This document shows positions 36,506 to 47,453 of a stretch of DNA of 64,000 nt, in pieces. This DNA comes from Agroathelia rolfsii. Its lineage: Eukaryota > Basidiomycota > Agaricomycetes > Amylocorticiales > Amylocorticiaceae. A program made the position numbers and the translations under genes. Each line of letters starts with the position of its first letter. Positions within the stretch are counted from its first letter, which is position 1. The notes beneath the pieces were generated by a model. It saw only the letters and a program-made list of their open reading frames with translations. It was not told the origin of the DNA and did no database searches. The stretch covers positions 62,001 through 126,000 of the forward strand of contig JABRWF010000004.1 in NCBI GenBank assembly GCA_018343915.1. The letters are read 5' to 3'.

Positions 36506-39290
36506 ATGTCTCTCCAAGTCAATCTCTCGAGTCAAGATATATCTAAAGCTTATCAGGATGTTATCAACAACAATGGAATCGATTGGATGATTCTTACGTA
36601 CGAGAAAGGATCCAACGATCTCAAGGTTCAGGGCACTGGAGATGGTGGTCTTGAGGAACTCCAAGATGAGTTCTCTGACGGCCGGTATGCCATCCTATCA
36701 ACTATACCGGATAACGGGACCTACTAATAGACGATTTTTAGGATGCAGTACGCGTTCGTTCGCGTGATCGATCCCAATGTTCTTATTATTCATGTTTACC
36801 TGTACTGGGCATGATACTGATTGTGATTGGATCATGTTTAGAGTCATTTGCCCAAATTCGTACAAATAAATTGGTGTGGGGATGGTGTACCGGAGGCTAG
36901 AAAGGGTCTTTTTCACACTCATTCCGGCGCGGTCGCGCGTTTTTTGCGGGGGTCGCATGTTGTTATCAATGCGCGCAATGAGGTATGCTAATATTTGTTA
37001 TATTGTATAACATTGAACATGATTTGAAAAAAAAACTAGTCCGACGTCGCGTCTGCGCTAATCATGAAACGGGTCGAGGCTGCATCCGGGGCCAAGTACT
37101 CCACGCATAATGAAGCACCGCGCAAATTTGAACCTATTGCACCTGTTGGCACTGCCTATAAACCCGTTGGAAGACCTGATATCGCGGCAATGAGGAGCAC
37201 GCCTCAACCACCACCACCTCCTCCCAGCGCTCCTAGGCCTGCTTCGGCAGCTTCCGTCATGGCTGCTAACAAACCTACAACCACAAATAAGTTACCCTTC
37301 AACACTGGCAAAGCCCCCGATGGTGCTTGGGATGATGATAGTGTATCCTCGGCGCTCAAAGCGGCTGATCCGGTTCCTCCACCCCCACCTGCTGCGCCAA
37401 GGCCTTCCCCAGCAGTAAGTGTACACGGTTGGCACCTACGTACACCTGCTGAATGAAAATCATTTTAGATCGTTTCCTCGTCTGCTACCTCGGCCACACC
37501 CCGAGCTTCATCAAATGCGCCTTCGAGTCAGAACATTGACGACCGCATTGGTCCTGTTGTATGTCCGACAATACACGATCGGTTTGATCATCTAATCAGT
37601 TCTTTCAGGGTACTGCATATACCCCAGTCTCTCTTCCAGCACCGAAAAAGCTCGTGAATCCTTTTGAGGCGCGCGCGCAAGCAGCCCTTGCTGAATCTCG
37701 ATCTCCTCCTCCTTCCACAGGTGGGACGAAGAAATTGACTTGGAGTGAGCGGCAAGCACTTGCAAAGAAACAGCTCGAAGAGGAAGAAGAGAGAAGCCGA
37801 GCCGCGAGTTTCAAGCCGAGTCCAGCTTCCACACCTGCTCGATCATGGGGAAGTAATGGAGGAGGTATTGTCAACAAAGTCACGGGGGCCGCAGGTGGTG
37901 CAGTTGCTGCCGCGACTGCTGTTGCAAGCACTGCAGTAGGTGCCGCTATTGGTACTACTTTGGGAGGTTCAAAAGATGACGAGGAAAAGGAAGAAGACTG
38001 GCCAGAGGAGATTGTAGCTCCCGTGAGTCGACCCCTAAGGATGGCGATTATGATGATTAACCGATCCGTGCAGGCTCCTCCACCCCCACCTACAGCTCCT
38101 CGTCCTCCTGTGCAGCCACCAGCACCAACCCCTGCTCCAGAGGAACCTGAGCCAGTTTCGGCGCCGCCACCGCCTCCGCCACCACCACCGCCTCCTCCTC
38201 CTCCTCCTCCTGCACCTGAACCAGAAGAAGTATGCTCGCTTCATGTTTACATAGGATCCACTAAATCACATTTTGGTATAGGCCGCACCACCACCACCAC
38301 CACCACCACCACCACCGCCGCCGCCGCCACCACCACCAATCGCCCCTGGGTCTTCTATTGAAGAGCCTCTCATCGAAGAGGTACGGTGACTGTAATTCCA
38401 GCAGATTTTTCCATTATTAATTGTGTTCTAAAATATATCAGGTGTCATCTCTTAACATTGATGAGGTTCCGTCTGGCACCAGTAAGGTTGTTGGTCAGGG
38501 TGTATGTGCCGTTGTCTTGTACGATTACGAAGTAAGTTCTTCACATGACCATCTTTGCATATATGTGGCGGTTGACAAATGATCTTCTTTAGGCCACTGA
38601 AGATAATGAAATGCATCTCGTTGAGGGAGAAATCATTGAACAGATTGAAGAAATTGATGAAGGTTGGTGGAGCGGTGTAGGATCAGGCGGTGCCAAGACA
38701 GGACTTTTCCCTGGTATTCTTTTCTCCGATTCTCATGAAGCGGATATTATTTCTAATACCCCGGGCGATAGCCAACTATGTTGAAGTGGTCGAATCAGAG
38801 GAGCCCGCAGCCGCTATTCCACCACCCCCTCCGCCGCCCCCTCCTGTAAGTTATTGTCTTGTTACATTGCTCTAGTATCCCTAATCATCTATGCAGCCTC
38901 CTCCAGCGGCAGTTCCAGCGCCGCCACCCGCACCTGTACATGAACCTACCCCTGAGCCCGAAGCCGTACCAGCGGGTGATGAAGGGACAGTAGCAATCGC
39001 TTTGTACGAGTAAGACATGCTAGTTTCGATTCATTTCAATCAACTATCCTACTTAATATTTCGCCACGCCCAACGTAGCTATGATGCCGCAGAAGACAAT
39101 GAGCTATCCTTCCGCGAAGGAGATCGTATCATCCACATCGAGGCCGCTAGTGATGATTGGTGGCAAGGCCAAGACGTTCACGGTAACGTCGGACTATTCC
39201 CAGGTGAGCCGGTGTCTTGTCAAATATCACAATATTACGAAGCTGAAACTTATCTGAAAAAAAGCTACGTATGTTGAAATACAAGAATAA
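36506..39290 (+). CDS. ABP1: Actin-binding protein Abp1/drebrin-like (ADF-H, polyproline, two SH3 domains)
   Basis: Abp1 binds F-actin, activates Arp2/3 and recruits endocytic kinases and scission factors to cortical actin patches. ATG at 36506 opens the ADF-H domain: VNLSSQDISKAYQDVINNNG, DWMILTYEKGSNDLKVQGTG, then after introns MQYAFVRVIDPN, KFVQINWCGDGVPEARKGLF and SGAVARFLRGSHVVINARNE. A Pro-rich middle follows, with KLTWSERQALAKKQLEEEEE and long proline runs (38078-38350). SH3-1 is VVLYDYEATEDNEMHLVEGE...EGWWSG...GLFPANYVEVVE. SH3-2 is IALYDYDAAEDNELSFREGD...DDWWQGQDVHGNVGLFP, completed after the last intron by ATYVEIQE and the stop at 39288. The tandem SH3 arrangement differs from the single SH3 of yeast Abp1. 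Confidence 0.92.
38160..38345 (+). repeat. Proline-codon microsatellite in ABP1
   Basis: Runs of cct/ccg/cca codons, interrupted by an intron near 38230-38281, encode more than twenty near-consecutive prolines. An (acc)n run follows the intron acceptor at 38281. The length is probably polymorphic, and such tracts bind profilin or SH3 domains. Confidence 0.75.
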
Positions 39291-39771
39291 AGAAAATATT
39301 CGTAAAGGTTGGTTTTCACGGTAATACTAGAATTATGTGGCAAATAAAGTAAAAGTGATTTGGAATATCAACGGGTTTTTCTTTTCATTTATCACTACAA
39401 ACAGGAACAACTGTTTTATAGGGTTGTATCCTTTATTTATCACATAGTAACCGTACATTAGGGTACTTTCCACCAAGTCCAGGACAACTCACCGCTCTGT
39501 GCATGAGATATTGAATGCAAGGTGATTTACTTGCTCGAGAGAATTGGAATAACCTAAATCTCTTCGTATCATTGAGGAGTTGAAAAGTTACGGCATGGTA
39601 TTCCAAACAAAGAAACACACAGATATACAAAGTTCAACGTAATATGGGCAAGGCTAAATTGCTACTGGAAACACGCAAAAATGAAACAAATGTGACGGAC
39701 TAATTTCAGGCTGAGACTATTTTTGAAACCTGGATTCATTTCGTGATTGTGAGTTTGATTTTGTTCTTGCT
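39291..39771. other. Intergenic region between ABP1 and a secreted-protein gene
   Basis: 481 bp between two convergent 3' ends. I see no gene. It is AT-rich and has no clear repeat. Confidence 0.4.
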
Positions 39772-40431
39772 TTATGTGCACTTGTTATACTTTAGGCAGT
39801 TGGTCTGCTGACTATTGATCAGTTCACCATCCTATGTGTGAAGCAGGGGGATGTGTCAGCAATAGGTAAATAATAAAAAAGACATATTATACAACTGACC
39901 ATGGCCCAGGTGCAATCACCGGCAGTATAAGCACATTGGAAGACCTTAAAAATATTGACTAATACGCCGCTTTGGTTGTAATTGTCTAAAAAACAGTGGC
40001 AGCCAATGGAAGAACATGGGCTGTAAATATAGCAATTGGCCTGTTGTGGGTTATACAATACGCCGGTCTTTGCGTAGGAGCAAGTTAGTAAGCAATAGCA
40101 ACCTGATCCATCGCAGGATTTGATGAAACGCACATAAACGGACCAGGTACATGCACCACTCGGGTAAGCGCATTGATAAGCTGGGGTGATGCCAATGTAA
40201 GTCTGTTGTACGCCATTCATAGTTGGTATGTATGCAAGAGTAGACAGTGATAGAGTACTGTACCCCGTTGTCACCATTATTATCTATGGGACATTGACAA
40301 GCACCAGTGGTGGAGCTTTGGCGTGGAATATCTGAGCGAGCCATAGCTCCGTTAATGGTGTAGGCATCTACCATGACCATGCCAGCTAAGACAAAGAGAG
40401 AGACAGAGATGCATGTGAAGTGAGTGGGCAT
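39772..40431 (-). CDS. Secreted cysteine-rich protein with duplicated domain (unknown function)
   Basis: I do not recognise the family. The first exon starts at ATG 40431 with a signal peptide (MPTHFTCISVSLFVLAGMVM, then VDAYTIN). It joins through a 61-nt intron (gtacag...caacag) to the second exon, and a last intron near 39833-39890 joins TWAM to DGELINSQQTNCLKYNKCT and the stop at 39772. Two tandem copies of one pattern are visible: CQCPIDNNGDNG...YQCAYPSGACTW...GVLYNPQQANC and CHCFLDNYNQSGV...FQCAYTAGDCTW...GELINSQQTNC. The even number and regular spacing of Cys suggest a disulfide-knit extracellular protein. The gene diverges from another unknown secreted-protein gene at 41278. Confidence 0.68.
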
Positions 40432-41277
40432 TGAAGGTGATGTGTTAAGAAAGGATTTGCAGAAGCTGTGCCAGAGTTGTGTGGTTGTTGAATGTGTACC
40501 CAGCCCACCTAATTGCATTTATACTTGAGAAAAGACATAGAATGATTTCTCAGGCTTCGCGTGAAAACTCTCAGGCTGTATTATTAAACAAGCACTTGGC
40601 ATGTAAATGAAATGGGGAGCTAAATGAAGCTCAGAGATAGAGCTAAAAAATGTTCGTGATGGGCAAAAGTGATAAGAACGCACGGGTTATTAATCAAGTT
40701 CAGGTCGGGCCTGAGTTACTTACATTAGGCTATATCTAACACAAAGAACGATCGGACCACCTAGTACTAACACATACCAAATTGCAGGACCGCAGTTAAT
40801 AGGTCGAGACCATTGAGAATTAACTCAACTGTGGTTCCAAATCCTTGATGAAGAACCAGAGATTCAGGCTGGATGTCTATAGGCGTCAAAACTAGGACAC
40901 ACTGCATTTCCTCAGCCCAGTCCTTTCAGCAATACAAAAACTAAGGCTAGGGCAGACCGTGTAACAGATCCGACCGAATCTTTAAGTTATGTAGAGACAA
41001 AAATATTGTTCACGTAAATGATTGGAAAAACCATACATCCGGGAGATCCACACTCAAGCACTCAAGTACTCAAGTACTCAAGTACTCAAGTGCTCAAGTG
41101 CTCAAGTGCTCAAGTCTCAATAAAACCAAGTGTGAACATTTCGGGATTTCACATGGAAATATCATATGACCTTACTATGCACGTGACTTGAGATTTCCCC
41201 GTGGGGTACGACTTTGCCTGCAGCGCCTAAGCCTGAGCACGCCGAACGTGAACTTGAAGTTTCTGGAGCTCGCTGCC
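40432..41277. other. Divergent promoter region of two secreted-protein genes
   Basis: About 850 bp without a gene. It contains the 8-bp tandem array at 41051-41114, close to the right-hand gene. Both flanking genes are transcribed away from it. Confidence 0.5.
41051..41114. repeat. 8-bp tandem repeat, eight copies
   Basis: Eight head-to-tail units of NNCTCAAG: two cactcaag, three tactcaag, three tgctcaag, followed by a partial tctcaa. The first two bases change in blocks while ctcaag is constant. It lies about 160 bp upstream of the secreted-protein gene at 41278. Confidence 0.9.
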
Positions 41278-42046
41278 ATGATCGCCAAAGGATTCTTGAA
41301 ATTCATGTCGGTGGCATTTCCATAAGCTTGACCCATACACACTGTAATACTACATACAGATTCTTTGCCTCTCTCACTTTGGTAATTGCAGCAGTGTACA
41401 CTGGCAAATTCTCCGAACTCTCACCATGGTTGCCAATACCCACCAACCCCCCATCGTCGATAAATACCAGCCTACCCGCCGAATGCTACAACCCTGTTCA
41501 GGATACATGCACGTTCTATAATGAATGCCTGGAATCCCAATGGCACTGCGGCCCAACCGGATATCCTATTGGTTATGGACAATTCTATTGTACGTTCCCA
41601 TGTCAATATCGAATACTATGTTTTCCCGGTGAAGTACAAAACTACGGCAGGCGAAAAATTTATCAAGAACAAATCACTATTCACTCCCCGAGGGGATACA
41701 TGGATGGTTGATACCATGATGTGCCTTCAGAACTCTCTTGTTCCACTGGCGACCCATCAGGTCTCCGACGTCACTTGTACGGTAATCGAAGATACCGCGT
41801 TCGCTACACACGCCCCTTGCTACTTAAAGGAAGGTCTATGTAGTGTGAGTACAAGCGCTTCCCAGAATCTCGGACATGTTCACTAATGCACACTGCTAGC
41901 TTACGCCTCAGGATTGGCTTGCTATTTTAGATATTGTCAAGATCAAGACTTTGTTCTCGTCTTGGGATGCGTTCAAGGCGACTGTCGAAGCTGCGGACGG
42001 ATGCGCTGACTTTTATGCATGGATGATCGAGCATGACTTATTCTGA
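41278..42046 (+). CDS. Secreted cysteine-containing protein (unknown function)
   Basis: No function is recognised. The ATG at 41278 opens a 29-nt exon that joins across a 53-nt intron (41307-41359) to give the signal peptide MIAKGFLKFIFFASLTLVIA (then AVYTGKF). The mature part has LPAECYNPVQDTCTFYNECL, ESQWHCGPTGYPIGYGQFYC, then after an intron EKFIKNKSLFTPRGDTWMVD, TMMCLQNSLVPL, THAPCYLKEGLC, and after the last intron LTPQDWLAILDIVKIKTLFS, SWDAFKATVEAADGCADFYA and WMIEHDLF before TGA at 42044. The sequence looks like a conserved helical, disulfide-bonded extracellular domain (roughly 200 aa). It resembles hypothetical secreted proteins I have seen in fungi but cannot name. Confidence 0.72.
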
Positions 42047-42170
42047 TTTGGGAATTCGTCTACTTTTTCCCGTCTGTCATAATATTATTTAACATCGGAC
42101 TTTGATCACAATCCAGTATGTAGCAATGATATAAAACTTCATGGATATTCCCGACCACAATCGGTTTTTT

Positions 42171-44901
42171 TTACGCTGCACGTCGCTTCGACACTGGCTT
42201 ACTCCTCTTGCGCTTCTTTCCATCCAAGAAGGCATTCGCGCTCTTGTGATCGCGGTTGAGAAGGTCCTCCTTGCGTACTTGATAGATGCGAACCTGGAGG
42301 TTTTGTTATTTAATTATCATGTTGCTAGTAGAACAAGTCTTTTGAAACTTACAATCCAGTTTTCGGATGTGAATGCCTCATCCAAGATATCCAGAGTAGG
42401 CCCAGTGCGAGGAATAATTTGCCCACGCACACGATCATAGGCCGGCTGGCCACCATAGATTTCAGGGAAGCTGTTTCAAGCAGATCGATTAATCCCACCG
42501 GTCTATTCAGGATAGAGCTTCATACTCACCGGTAGTAAGACATTTTGTACATCAAGCTGTTCTTCATTGCCGCCGATGCATGATCGTCAACTTTGTATTC
42601 ACCACTGGGAGTGAAGTAGTTCGGCTCTTGGATTTCATCTGGCCAGACACCCTGGGCGATACGGACCATCCAGAGGAACTTATTGATATCGTCGCCTGAG
42701 TAGCCGAGAAGACCACCGAAAATGACAAGAACGTAGTCCACATCGTGTTTGCGCAGGATAGGATACGCAACATCTTCATTGCTGGACATGGCCTTGCCCA
42801 CAGTAGCAATATGCGCTGGAAATAACATCAGTAAACATCTTGGAAAGTTTTGAATACTTTCAAACATACTGTTGTTCCAAGTGTTATTGTCAACCAGCGT
42901 AGGCCTATCAGCCATACCGGCGATCTGATAGCCATAATCCCACCAACTCATGATGACTGCCGTCTCGGGCGTGTTTTGCCTCAACCAGTAGTATGCCTCA
43001 CGGAAGTCATCAATGATGTGCTGGCTACCATCGGGGTTTGTGGATGCAAGCACAACGGAAGGTGAAGAGTATGCACTGGCCGTTACCCAAGTGCAGTGGA
43101 AGACAAAGTACATGAGCAGGCAGACAGAGTTAGCAATGACGGCAAAACGCGTATCCATGGCGAAAATGCCACGCTTCTTCTCTTTCTTGGAGCTCTTGCT
43201 GGGGGCACTTCCATTCTCCGGGTTGGCGGCAGGTGCGTTCTCGTCCACAGGCTTGGGTTCCTCCGGAACGGTGGGGTCGAGGTAGGTATCAAGCAAATGG
43301 GAGAAAGCGACCGCAGCAGAGATACAGACGACGGGTGTAAGTGTGAGCATGAGACGAACCATGACACTTGCAAAGTAGCTGGCCATGGCTGCATAGATAA
43401 TCACAAAGACGTGTTCGTCGCGGAGCTCCTTGAAGCAGTAGACAACGCCGGCAGGGAAGAGGAAAATAAGGAAATGGAGATCCATGAAGAATGAAGGCCA
43501 GGCTGTGGGCTGATGTTCCGAGACCGACGCGATGATGGGAATGTATCTGTAGAAGACGATGAGCATATTCGCTCCACATCACCAAAATGCAAGCATACTT
43601 CTTAGCGTAGCCAGTATCCCAGAGCGAGTAGAAACGACCGGTCCAGGGTGCAATCCAGCCCTTCATGGTGAGTACGATGAAGATGGCGGTACCCAAGACA
43701 CCGGAAACAACAAGTGTAACCCAGAGCAAGTTGTTAAACTGCTTCGAAGAGACATGGCTCCGAACGAGCTGGCCAAACGCAACAATTTGAAGAAGCCCAA
43801 AGACACCTGTTGACTATGAGAAGTTGATAAATATTGCGCTCGATGGAATACATACCCAGTGCTCCCATATGTTCACTCGTGCGTACAGGTTGGAAGCCGA
43901 CAAAGGGCACTTGCATGCTGGCGAGAGTGCCGATCGCGTACCAGGACGAGTAGCCAACGTAAAGTCGGCTATTGAACCGGCCCATCAGGATGAGGACAAG
44001 AGCATGAATAGGAATCATGTTGGTGATGAATACGTAGCCACCCCAAGCAGCCACCATGTAGAAGTAGAAAACTGCAGCAATGGCACCAAAGAATACACTG
44101 CCTTGCTTCATGGCCTTGATCCAGGCAAAGAAGGTGAACATGAGCAAGAAAATGGCAATAGCTTCGTTATCGTATGAGCCTGCAACGGAACGGGAGATGT
44201 AGCCAGGTGCAATGCCAATGAAGGCAGCGGCAAGCAGGCCAGCGCTCGCATCCTTCATTTCCTTTGTGAACCTGGGATAGTTTAGAAAACGCCCGTGGTT
44301 GTGAGTTCAGATTTGCACATACATGTAGGTAGCCCAAGCAGTGAGAGCACTAAAACCTGGAGCAAGCATAACACAGATATTACGAATATCGACGGGCAAA
44401 TGGAGAGCATGGAGGAGGTTGTAGATGACGCCGCTCGTTGCCATAAGACCTGGGTAGATGGTTCCTCCTACCACACGGCCAAGTGGGTACCATGCTGTAG
44501 GATCAAACCAGTTCCAGAATTCCTATATGTAACATGGTTAACATGTACTAACATTCGCAACAAATGCAACACATACATAGAAACCCTTGGAGGCAAGCAC
44601 TCGCGTGGCACGACTGCGCATTCACTGTATAAACAAGACTATGGCAAGTGGACAGCCGTATTACTTACTAGTTGAACCAAGGGTCGCTGGAGAGGCGTCA
44701 GAATAGCATACATGCTTCAAGCAACGACGTGACGTACAATTCATGGATGATACTCTCAAAATTGATGACAGCAAAGAGTCGTGAAGCAATAGCAGCACCA
44801 GATATGAGTCCCAGAGCAACGATGCGCAACAGCGACGCGGTGTTTGTTATGGTTGAGGGGGAAAGGTTAGAAGGGAGCGAATATGCGGACGTGGCCGACA
44901 T
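42171..44901 (-). CDS. STT3: Oligosaccharyltransferase catalytic subunit Stt3
   Basis: Stt3 transfers Glc3Man9GlcNAc2 from dolichyl pyrophosphate to Asn-X-Ser/Thr in the ER lumen. The ATG at 44901 begins [20 protein letters not shown], then a first membrane helix ([20 protein letters not shown]) and [11 protein letters not shown]. Many membrane helices follow (for example [40 protein letters not shown], which contains the SYDNE region). The C-terminal lumenal domain has the catalytic WWDYG motif ([20 protein letters not shown], at about 42915-42960), followed by [10 protein letters not shown]. The end is [20 protein letters not shown], then a basic tail before TAA at 42171. Several introns interrupt it; two in-frame shifts between exons fit 50-60 nt introns. 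Confidence 0.95.
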
Positions 44902-45219
44902 GGTGTCGGATAGATGGTGACCTGACTTCACGGGCTGTTGCGAGTGAAGTAGGCGTTGGTGGATGAGGTAGCAGAAGTAGAAGTAGAAGTAGAGAGTTGA
45001 CGATATACGTGTGAGTGGTTATATTAGTCGCCCGCCGACGTGTCTCCGGGAGCATTTGGGAATGATAGAACCGCACATGTACTACTACTACTACTACTAA
45101 GATATAGGTATCCACCTCTTACGACCACTCGCACTTCAAAGTTACAGACAATCATTTCCATTTCACATTTTGTACAAATTCATCGGGATAATACAATCAC
45201 CAAAATGCAGTACTACTCT
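44902..45219. other. Intergenic region with simple repeats
   Basis: 318 bp between the STT3 start and the ureohydrolase stop. It has short trinucleotide-type runs: agaagtagaagtaga near 44975 and (tac)n at about 45080-45098. It should contain the STT3 promoter. Confidence 0.5.
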
Positions 45220-46928
45220 TCAGGCTTTAATCTTACCTAGCGGCGTCTTGGCCATGACGCTCATTACCTCATACAGAATCTGTAGTATCAAGTCAACCAC
45301 TGATCATTCAAGCATAGGCTAGGATAACAGAACTCACATCTGCGGCGGCAATCGTGGTGAGTTCTGCGTTGGTATCATAGGCAGGTGCAACTTCCACCAG
45401 GTCAGCTCCGACTAGGTGCAAACCGTCGAGACCACGGATGATGGTACGCAGCTCGCGCGTCGACCAGCCGGCTGTCTCCGGTGTACCAGTTGCAGGAGCA
45501 AACGCGGGGTCCAGCGAGTCAATCTAAGTAGGAGGAATTCATATATATGTATATAAGCATAAGAAGAGATGGATTTTGTCTCTGATCCTGATCACGGCTT
45601 ACATCGATAGAGAGGTAGACGGGTCCAGTGCCTACCGTGCTCCGGATTTTGTCAATGATACCGTTGACACCTAGGTTCACAAATTGAATACAATTTCTCC
45701 CAATGAACAAAAAAAGATCGGACCCAGAGTATCAATCTCCCGGGCCTCAATTCTTTGGAAGCCGCTTTCGTCGTCGTTTTCATAGTCACCCAGACCCGAG
45801 AGTGTGGTTCGGATCGCACCGTGCTAGATAAAAAGGACAAACTAGGATCAAAGAAAAACAGGGAGGAGAAGGATAGATAGAAATAGGTGCATGGGTGGGA
45901 GTTGATAAAAGGGACCAAAGGGAAAGAAGACACTTGCAATTGAAGATCCGTTTGAAATAAGTCCTTCCTGCGATGCCCAGTAAAAGTAGGTGCCATGATT
46001 GATCATAGCTTGTTCAGACGGTGCACCCCCGAAGATCTTGGGCTTCCATGTATCCAAATGAGAATCAAAGTGAATAACAGAGATAGGTCCATACGCCGAA
46101 TGAATAGAGCGCAGGATAGGAAGCACGATAGTATGATCACCACCTGGGTATATGCGTTCAGATTTGATATATGCAAGGGATGGTCAATGTAAATACCAAG
46201 AGTAATGACACGAGGATGGTGCTTTCCATCGGCCGAGATTGGGACAAGAGGCTTGCCAGTGACAGAGTCATTGCCAAGGGGGGAATAGGTCTGGCGGTGC
46301 AACAGTGCCTTATGACCGTCTTCAATTTGCTGAAAGAAATTTGTTAACAAAAACAATGATGAAAGGGATACAGTAACTAACTTTAATAGCAACTCTGTTG
46401 TCGTAGGGGGTCACAGGAATATCACCACAGTCGACGATTTTGAGTCTACCGTCAAATGGGTTGACGTTAAGCGGAACATTGTAGCCACCATAAAGCGTGA
46501 GACGGCTGTCATGCCCAAGTCATAAATTACTTTTCATCATACAAAGAGATGACCTTACCGAGAGCCAGCACGGATTCCTGCAGGACCAAACCGAGCACCC
46601 GGACGATAAGATGTACCGGTATCAAAAGGTGCTCCAAGAAACGCGATATCAAAGCTCTCGTCTCGGTTCTTCTCCAGGCATTGTACCCAAGGAAGCTTGG
46701 CGAACGTGGTAATACCAGAGAAAGTAGAATAAGCCGTCACTTAGAAAAATATATTTGGTATGAGTGAGCGATGGATATTTAATAATCATGGGAATTACCT
46801 TCGTCAACATAAGTAGCTTGGTAAGGATACTTGACATAGTTCATGGGTATTTGGGTCGATTCATCGAAATGAACATGATCCGCAAAAGCGGTGGACATGA
46901 AGAAAGCCAGTAATATAGCATAGAACAT
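45220..46928 (-). CDS. Secreted agmatinase/arginase-family ureohydrolase
   Basis: This is a binuclear-manganese ureohydrolase; agmatine or another guanidino compound is the likely substrate. The ATG at 46928 gives a signal peptide ([20 protein letters not shown]), so the protein enters the secretory path, unlike cytosolic arginase. Then [20 protein letters not shown] (family N-terminal motif), [12 protein letters not shown], and the metal-binding motifs: [23 protein letters not shown] (family FDAHxD) and [20 protein letters not shown] (SxDxDxxDPxxxP). The C-terminus is [20 protein letters not shown], then [12 protein letters not shown] and TGA at 45220. All expected metal ligands are present. 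Several short introns interrupt the gene. The substrate cannot be fixed from sequence. Confidence 0.9.
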
Positions 46929-47453
46929 TTTGGGAATTTGTCTTGATGCAAGTCTTTCATCTTCTTCGAGCTTTGAGAGTTCGCCTTTATATATTCAAAA
47001 GTCATGATGTCATGGAAAAATGTCCCATCTGGATCATGGCATATCTATATTTCTACAGGCGGCCGAAACTTGGTATTCAGCCCGAATCTTCGGGCGTATT
47101 GAACAATTTAAATCTGGTCTATCTATGCGATAAAGGGAGTCCAAAGTCCCGAACCACACAGATACCGGCCTCGTTGCAGATAACAAAAACTCGAGGCGAC
47201 CACAGGACTGACTTGAGGCAACCACGATGGCTTTGCAGCTGACTCCGATTAGTGCCCCATATACATCATAAGACTCAAGCGAGATATTCCACGATAAGTG
47301 ATACATGATTAGTTTTTTGAAGATAGCGCTAAGGCCGCAGATATGGATGGCCAGAGTACAAAGCGACCGACAGTTAAGAGCACTTGAAGGCCAGGCTTGA
47401 GATCACGAACTCAAAGTTGTCAGTGTGTTACAAAATCTCCTCATCCAATAGAC
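46929..47453. other. Divergent intergenic region
   Basis: 525 bp between the divergent starts of the ureohydrolase and the MATE transporter genes. No gene or repeat seen. Confidence 0.4.
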
